A stretch of DNA of 64,000 nucleotides. Source: Beijerinckia sp. 28-YEA-48 (GTDB lineage Bacteria; Pseudomonadota; Alphaproteobacteria; Rhizobiales; Beijerinckiaceae). How positions within the stretch are numbered: the stretch's first letter is position 1; the number at the start of each line of letters is the position of its first letter. The translations under genes and the position numbers were made by a program. Under the pieces are notes generated by a model that did no database searches, was not told the origin of the DNA, and saw only the letters and a program-made list of their open reading frames with translations. This document shows positions 59,395-64,000 of this stretch, one piece after another. Location of the stretch: NCBI RefSeq assembly GCF_900104955.1, contig NZ_FNSI01000001.1, forward strand, positions 4,126,001 through 4,190,000, given 5' to 3'.

Positions 59395-60591
59395 TCAGAC
59401 GGGAACTGCCGTGGCGTCATATTCGAACAGCCAGTCGTAACGCAGGCGCACTTTCTCCGGTGCCCACTCACGCTCCATATATCCCACTGCCGCCGCCGCA
59501 TCGGCGAGAATGGGATTGTGGAAGCGCTTGCCGGCCTCGGTCGAGCCGACGACGATTTTCGTGGCCCGTTCCACCCGCGCTGCCTGATAGGCCGAGAGCG
59601 CCGCACCGACGTCGCCGTATTGATCGAGGCAGCGGGCCAGCACCACGCCGTCCTCGATGGCCATGATCGCGCCCTGGGCCAGAAACGGCAGGGTCGGATG
59701 GCAGGCGTCGCCGAGCAAGGCGACATGCCCCTTGGTCCAGGTCTGGAGCGGCGCGCGACCGATCAGTGCCCATTTATAAGGCTGGTCGGTCTTGGCGATC
59801 ATTTCATGGACATAATCGTTCCAGCCGGGGAAATCGGCGGCGCATTCCGCCTTGCTGCCCTTCTCGTTCCAGGATTCGCCGCGCCAATCATCGCGCTCGC
59901 CGAAGCCGACGAAATTCAACAGTTCGCCCGAACGCACCGGATAGGTGATGACATGGCCGCGTGGGCCAACCCAATTGGTGCCCACCGGGCGCTGCAATTC
60001 GGCCGACAGCGACTTCATCGGAATCAGCCCACGCCAGGCGATGATGCCCATGAACTCCGATTTGGGAGAATCAAACATCTGCTGACGCATCAACGAGTGG
60101 ACGCCGTCAGCGGCGATCAAAACATCGCCCTCGGCCTTGCGGCCGCCCTCGATCTCAAGCGTCACACGGCCGGCCTTTTCGCTGAAGCCGAGGCAGCGGG
60201 CGCCGGTGTGAATGGCATCGGGTTTCAGCGCCAGCACCGCGTCACGCAACACGGAATTGAGATCACCGCGATGGACGAACCAGTAGGGTGCACCGAAGCG
60301 GCGCACGGAATCTTCGCCCAAATCGAACAACTTAAAGGTCTGGCCAGTATTCCAGATTCGCACTTCCTTGCCGGCGGCTTCCTTGGCGACGCGGCGCATC
60401 TGATCCTCGAGGCCAAGATGGACCAGCAGGCGCGAACCATTGGCGGCGATCTGGATACCGGCGCCGAATTCCAGCAGTTGCGGCGCCTGTTCATAAACAT
60501 CGACGTCAAAACCGCGACGCAGCAGCGCCAGTGCCGCCGTCAGCCCACCGATGCCCGCGCCCGCGATCAGCACATGAGGTTTCGCCGCCAA
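59395..60591 (-). CDS. FAD-dependent hydroxylase (salicylate/3-hydroxybenzoate 6-hydroxylase type)
   Basis: 398 residues. FAD GxGxxG: VLIAGAGIGGLTAALALL; GAGIQIAANGSRLLVHLG; DG motif LIAADGVHSLMRQQM; GD motif ALLGDACHPTLPFLAQGAIMAIEDG. The family adds one oxygen to an aromatic acid with NAD(P)H; the salicylate and 3-hydroxybenzoate enzymes are the nearest patterns. First gene of the minus-strand operon 60591-53005, with the divergent cupin at 60684 across a 92-bp promoter region. In principle it supplies the catechol or gentisate-like acid cleaved downstream. Confidence 0.9.
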   Translation of the reverse strand: MAAKPHVLIAGAGIGGLTAALALLRRGFDVDVYEQAPQLLEFGAGIQIAANGSRLLVHLGLEDQMRRVAKEAAGKEVRIWNTGQTFKLFDLGEDSVRRFGAPYWFVHRGDLNSVLRDAVLALKPDAIHTGARCLGFSEKAGRVTLEIEGGRKAEGDVLIAADGVHSLMRQQMFDSPKSEFMGIIAWRGLIPMKSLSAELQRPVGTNWVGPRGHVITYPVRSGELLNFVGFGERDDWRGESWNEKGSKAECAADFPGWNDYVHEMIAKTDQPYKWALIGRAPLQTWTKGHVALLGDACHPTLPFLAQGAIMAIEDGVVLARCLDQYGDVGAALSAYQAARVERATKIVVGSTEAGKRFHNPILADAAAAVGYMEREWAPEKVRLRYDWLFEYDATAVPV

Positions 60592-60683
60592 TGTTTCCTC
60601 CGTTTCTTATCTGTTCGTTACACTCTTGAATGTCACCGCCGTTCCTGCAACGAAAGAGCATAACAAATCAAGCGGAGGACCCC

Positions 60684-61241
60684 ATGGCCCGGCAAACCCG
60701 GCGCGTCATCGTCGATCACGACAGCAACGGTAAGGCGATCGTCACCGCCGATGGCCCCACCCCCAATGTGAAATTGCGCCAAGCGACCGGCATCACCTCA
60801 ACCCAGTTGTGGACCACCGACCAGGCCCAGCCGGATTTATCCTCCACAGAGGATATGTCGCTACGCGAGTTCGGCGTCGCGCCACCGCCCGGCGGCAACA
60901 TCCTGCGCATCGTCGATTTTCCGCCGGTGTCGGAGATGGCAAACGTCGACAATGCCGCGATGCTGAAGGAAATGGGCCTGAACGCCGATTCCCATGGCGG
61001 GGCCGCCAGCCGCAGCGCTTTCATGCATCGCACCAAGAGCATCGATTACGCCATCGTGCTGGAAGGCGAGATCGACATGTTGATGGACGACAGCGAAGTG
61101 CATCTAAAGGCCGGCGACGTATTGATCCAGAAGGCGACCAACCATGCCTGGGTCAACAACAGCAAGGCCAATTGCCGGATCGCCTTCGTGCTGATCGACG
61201 CGCAGGCGCCGTCGGCGTGGAAGAAAACGCCCGGGCATTGA
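60684..61241 (+). CDS. Cupin domain protein
   Basis: 185 residues from ATG 60684 (GCGGAGG upstream). A single conserved beta-barrel with AFMHRTKSIDYAIVLEGEID (His, Glu), HLKAGDVLIQKATNHAWVN (second His) matches a small metal-binding cupin. Function unknown; it could be a ligand-binding or isomerase protein for the divergent hydroxylase operon. An ACCGGA-type repeat follows the stop. Confidence 0.85.
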   Translation: MARQTRRVIVDHDSNGKAIVTADGPTPNVKLRQATGITSTQLWTTDQAQPDLSSTEDMSLREFGVAPPPGGNILRIVDFPPVSEMANVDNAAMLKEMGLNADSHGGAASRSAFMHRTKSIDYAIVLEGEIDMLMDDSEVHLKAGDVLIQKATNHAWVNNSKANCRIAFVLIDAQAPSAWKKTPGH

Positions 61242-61267
61242 GAGGGTTGCGCCAAGGCCTCTGTGTC

Positions 61268-61403
61268 ATACCGGACACGCGAAGCGTGATCCGGTATCCA
61301 GGGGCCAAAGGCGCGATACGTGCCGTCCTTTACATAGAGCGGCGTCTCAAACTCTACCGCTCGCCCCTGGTTCCCGGATCGCCTGCTGCGCAGGCGTTCG
61401 GGA
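61268..61403. repeat. REP-like palindromes (ACCGGA family), two units
   Basis: Unit 1: ATACCGGA (61268-61275) and TCCGGTAT (61290-61297), with CACGC/GCGTG inside. Unit 2: TCCCGGATCGCCTGC pairs with GCAGGCGTTCGGGA over 61372-61403. They share sequence with the copy at 24104-24133, in the opposite orientation for unit 1. Confidence 0.75.
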
Positions 61404-61431
61404 TGACACCACGGCTTGAGATCTTTTGAGA

Positions 61432-62475
61432 TCAGCGGCAGTTCTCCAGCTTGGACTCCGGATTCACTTGCGGCAGCGGTCCCAACTGCTTGTTGGCATA
61501 ATCGACATATTGCCGATCGAAGATTTTCTCCGCCGGCGCCGTCGACTTCACCAGACCGACCTTCTGATAATAGGCCTGCTGATCTAGCAGACCGGCGACA
61601 TTGATGATGCCATCCATACGCCGGCCGGTCCACGGATTGCGTTCGATGCTTTCGGCGCTCTTGTCGAGGCCGTTGCGGAGCGCGATGTCGATCACTTCCT
61701 TGCGGTTCGGACCGCCATGATAGGCGATGCAGTAATCGCGGGCGGCGCGCATATAGGCAACGAAGAAGCGTTGCACCACATCCTTATTCTTGACCGCCCA
61801 TTCAGTGTTCATGAAAGCAACCGCAATGGTCAGCGGCCGGGGCTCAACGAGCTTGTCGACACTGGCGATGGCATAAGCGATCTTTTGATCCTGATAGGCC
61901 GCCGCGAACGGCGGAATGACCAGAGCAGCATCCAGCGCGCCGCTGACCAGCGCCGGCCCCATCTGCGGGAAGCCGAGAATCTTGATGTCGATGTCATCGA
62001 GCGTCATGCCAACGCCCTCCAGCATCTTGCCGACTTCATAAGTCGTCACAGAACCCGGACCATTGCTGCCGACGACCTTGCCCTTGAGATCGCTCAGTTT
62101 GGTGATCTTGCCCTGGTTCTGTATGCCGACCAGCATTTGATGATGGATCGGCGTCGAGACACGATCGGCCACCATGATGACCGGCAGGTTCTGTTCCAGC
62201 GCATTGAAGAAGCCGGCCGAGGTACCGCCTTCGACAAATTGCAGATCACCCTTTGCCAGGATCGCCAGCACATTGGCCGACGAATTCATCAAGGAAATCT
62301 CGACATCGAGGCCGGCGTCGCGGAAGTAGCCTTTGTCCAGGGCGATATAAGTGCCGACCGCACCGAACGACTGAACGGTGCCGACATTCACCTTGGTCCT
62401 GGTTTGCGCCTGCGCCAAGGGCGCACCCAGTATCATGGCCCCCAGCATGAGAGCGCGAGCGACATGCGATTTCAT
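61432..62475 (-). CDS. ABC transporter substrate-binding protein, NitT/TauT type (tandem paralogue 1)
   Basis: 347 residues from ATG 62475 (GGGAGGGG upstream). Sec leader RALMLGAMILGAPLAQA. The ligand-binding core has NVGTVQSFGAVGTYIALDKGYF, SSANVLAILAKGDLQF, DLKGKVVGSNGPGSVTTYEVGKML and a C-terminal about 100-residue extension ending in a Cys (LENCR). Segments such as MNTEWAVKNKDVVQRFFVAYMRAARDYC recur in the adjacent gene, so the two arose by tandem duplication. No permease or ATPase is in the window. Confidence 0.88.
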   Translation of the reverse strand: MKSHVARALMLGAMILGAPLAQAQTRTKVNVGTVQSFGAVGTYIALDKGYFRDAGLDVEISLMNSSANVLAILAKGDLQFVEGGTSAGFFNALEQNLPVIMVADRVSTPIHHQMLVGIQNQGKITKLSDLKGKVVGSNGPGSVTTYEVGKMLEGVGMTLDDIDIKILGFPQMGPALVSGALDAALVIPPFAAAYQDQKIAYAIASVDKLVEPRPLTIAVAFMNTEWAVKNKDVVQRFFVAYMRAARDYCIAYHGGPNRKEVIDIALRNGLDKSAESIERNPWTGRRMDGIINVAGLLDQQAYYQKVGLVKSTAPAEKIFDRQYVDYANKQLGPLPQVNPESKLENCR

Positions 62476-62539
62476 GATCCCCTCCCGTTTGTCTCTTCCC
62501 TCCGGAGCCCACAGGCTTCGAACTACTTCAAACGGTCGC

Positions 62540-63583
62540 CTAGCGGCAGCCGCTGATCTTACTTTCGGCATTCACTGACGGCACGGGACCGAGAACCTTC
62601 ATGGCATTGTCGGTATACTGTCGCGTCACCAGCTGCTGCTCGGCGAATTTCGCCTTGATGGAGCCCTGCTCGTAGAAAAAATCCTGCATGTCCAACAGGC
62701 TCGCCATATTGACTTCGCCGTTCATGTTACGGGCCGGCCATGGATATTTCTCGATGAAGGCGACATCCTTGAGGGGGCCGGTGCGCGTCACCCGGTCGAC
62801 CATTTCCTTGCGGTTGTCGCCACCGTGCAGCGCGACGCAATAGTCGCGCACACTGCGCATATAGGCGATGAAGAAATCGCTGATCAGCTTCTGATTCTGC
62901 CGCGCCCAATCGGTGTTGATCATCGTCACCGCGATGGTGAGCGGGCGCACCTTCACGCGATCATCGGGATCGGCGAGCAGAAAGGCGGTTTGGTCCTCGA
63001 CGAGCGAGGTGCCCCAGGGCTGGATGATCAATGTGGCGTCCAGCGCCTTGTTCTTGAAAGCAGCGCCCTGCAGGGGGAAACCCAGAATCTTGATATCGAC
63101 ATCCTTGATGCTGGCGCCATCGGATTCAAGCAGCCGCGCCAGCTCGTAGGTTGTCACCGAAGCCGTGCCATTGCTGGCGATCACCTTTCCCTTCAGATCG
63201 GCAATGCGCGTCACCTGGCCTTCCAGGTCCTTGCGCACAAGGAACTTGTGATTGAGCGGCGTCGAAATGCGGTCGCTGGCGATCGTGATCGGCATTTTCT
63301 GCTCAAGCGCATTGAAATAGGCGGCGGAAATGCCGCCCTCGATCATTTGCAGGCGGTTGGTTGCGAGCAGCGCCACCACATTGGCCGATGTGTCGAGATT
63401 CTCGATCTCGACATGGATGCCATATTGCTTGAACCAGCCCTTTTCGATGGCGGTGTAATTGTTGACCGTGGCGATCGAATTAACCGTGCCGATGCGGATC
63501 GTCTGTAACGGCTGCTCCTGGGCTTGAGCCGATGCCAGCGCCAAACCAACAGCCACCCCGGCCATTCCAGCCATCCGAATCAT
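62540..63583 (-). CDS. ABC transporter substrate-binding protein, NitT/TauT type (tandem paralogue 2)
   Basis: 347 residues, same length as its neighbour, with matching domain order: IRIGTVNSIATVNNYTAIEKGWF, TSANVVALLATNRLQM, DLKGKVIASNGTASVTTYELARLL and MINTDWARQNQKLISDFFIAYM. The C-terminal tail ends in a Cys (ISGCR). Sec leader with cleavage near AQAQE. The pair are probably receptors for related aromatic acids, differing in specificity. Confidence 0.88.
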   Translation of the reverse strand: MIRMAGMAGVAVGLALASAQAQEQPLQTIRIGTVNSIATVNNYTAIEKGWFKQYGIHVEIENLDTSANVVALLATNRLQMIEGGISAAYFNALEQKMPITIASDRISTPLNHKFLVRKDLEGQVTRIADLKGKVIASNGTASVTTYELARLLESDGASIKDVDIKILGFPLQGAAFKNKALDATLIIQPWGTSLVEDQTAFLLADPDDRVKVRPLTIAVTMINTDWARQNQKLISDFFIAYMRSVRDYCVALHGGDNRKEMVDRVTRTGPLKDVAFIEKYPWPARNMNGEVNMASLLDMQDFFYEQGSIKAKFAEQQLVTRQYTDNAMKVLGPVPSVNAESKISGCR

Positions 63584-63667
63584 ACTCTATCTCCTCCCGA
63601 TCACGCCGATTGCTTCGGCTTGCCGCCAGTCTCGCAGCGTTCGGCGTGCGCCGCAATACGCTTGGCT

Positions 63668-63691
63668 TGGGATTGCCCGTCTGGGATTGCC
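63668..63691. repeat. Short tandem direct repeat upstream of a TTT receptor
   Basis: TGGGATTGCC occurs twice (63668-63677, 63682-63691), period 14, in the gap between the two divergent receptor genes. Confidence 0.55.
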
Positions 63692-63747
63692 TTGTCGCGG
63701 CACGAGCGATACCAAGCACGCGTATATATAAAGTGTGGAGAGGCAGG

Positions 63748-64000
63748 ATGCGCCCATTTCGGTTCGGTTTGATCGGCTTTGCGATACTGTGCAGCGGCTT
63801 TGCCAGCGCCAGCGATTATCCGACGCAGCAGATCACCATGATCGTGCCGCTGGCGCCGGGTGGTCTTGCCGATCTCGTCGCCCGCGCGATCCAGACACCG
63901 TTGCAGAGCGCGCTGGGCAAGCCCGTCATCATTGAAAACCGGCCCGGTGGCGGCGGCGCGGTGGGCGCGGTGGCTGTCGCCCGCAGCAAGCCCGATGGGC
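63748..64000 (+). CDS. TTT (Bug family) substrate-binding protein (partial, runs off right edge)
   Basis: 84 codons visible from ATG 63748 (GGCAGG upstream). Sec leader RPFRFGLIGFAILCSGFASA, then YPTQQITMIVPLAPGGLADLVARAI split as VPLAPGGLADLVARAI, VIIENRPGGGGAVGAVAV and RSKPDG, the standard Bug N-terminal motifs. The sixth receptor of this type in the window. Confidence 0.9.
   Translation, partial: MRPFRFGLIGFAILCSGFASASDYPTQQITMIVPLAPGGLADLVARAIQTPLQSALGKPVIIENRPGGGGAVGAVAVARSKPDG

Overview
The window looks like chromosomal DNA of an alphaproteobacterium, most likely a soil member of the Hyphomicrobiales (Rhizobiales). The evidence is the high GC content, the rhizobial-type intergenic palindromes, the urtABCDE layout, the many tripartite tricarboxylate transporter (TTT, Bug-type) receptors, and the density of aromatic and amidohydrolase catabolic genes. 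No rRNA, tRNA, CRISPR array, phage or transposase gene was seen. The region is an accessory catabolic and transport segment, not a core housekeeping block.

Layout. 1-6149: edge of a small exported protein, a PEP-mutase/isocitrate-lyase family enzyme, then a minus-strand operon joining a fumarylacetoacetase-family hydrolase and a gentisate 1,2-dioxygenase-like cupin to a complete NitT/TauT-type ABC importer. 6235-10543: a 9-bp-arm inverted repeat, then a plus-strand operon of a luciferase-like monooxygenase, MarR regulator, rhodanese, enamidase-like amidohydrolase and ornithine-cyclodeaminase homologue. 10641-24020: GST, three TTT receptors, AraC regulator, VAO/4-cresol-dehydrogenase-type flavoprotein, ABC-2 exporter, cysteine hydrolase, an iron-type solute-binding protein, and the only TTT membrane pair (TctB/TctA) under a MarR regulator. 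24146-26933: RidA-like gene divergent from glcB (malate synthase G).

27205-34602: a sigma-54-type promoter followed by urtABCDE (urea ABC importer), then a decayed urease locus. A frameshifted ureD 5' fragment is joined to a ureC 3' fragment, with ureA, ureB and most of ureC missing; ureE with a very His-rich tail survives. 34625-43214: REP-like palindromes, oxidoreductases (two with atypical catalytic residues), a BKACE-family protein, an aromatic-ring flavoprotein hydroxylase, a TTT receptor, a GntR/FCD regulator, an RraA-type aldolase homologue and a cupin.

43322-45932 and 50989-52671: two separate pairings of small Rieske [2Fe-2S] proteins with Amidohydro_2 enzymes. 46319-49238: an iron-type ABC permease/ATPase pair without an adjacent receptor. 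53005-60591: a minus-strand catabolic operon with a 4,5-dihydroxyphthalate-decarboxylase-family protein, HpcH/HpaI aldolase, LigJ-type 4-oxalomesaconate hydratase, SDR, LigB-type extradiol dioxygenase, MetE-C-like methyltransferase and FAD hydroxylase. This is the skeleton of a protocatechuate/gallate-style meta-cleavage route, with unusual features. 61432-64000: two tandem paralogous NitT/TauT-type binding proteins and the start of another TTT receptor.

How it works together. The genes suggest scavenging of aromatic or heteroaromatic acids and urea: many periplasmic receptors feed a few membrane transporters, ring hydroxylation and cleavage generate oxo-acids, hydratases/aldolases/hydrolases release pyruvate-type products, and malate synthase handles glyoxylate. 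Several short palindromes next to divergent promoters are candidate operators. Substrate assignments are inferences.
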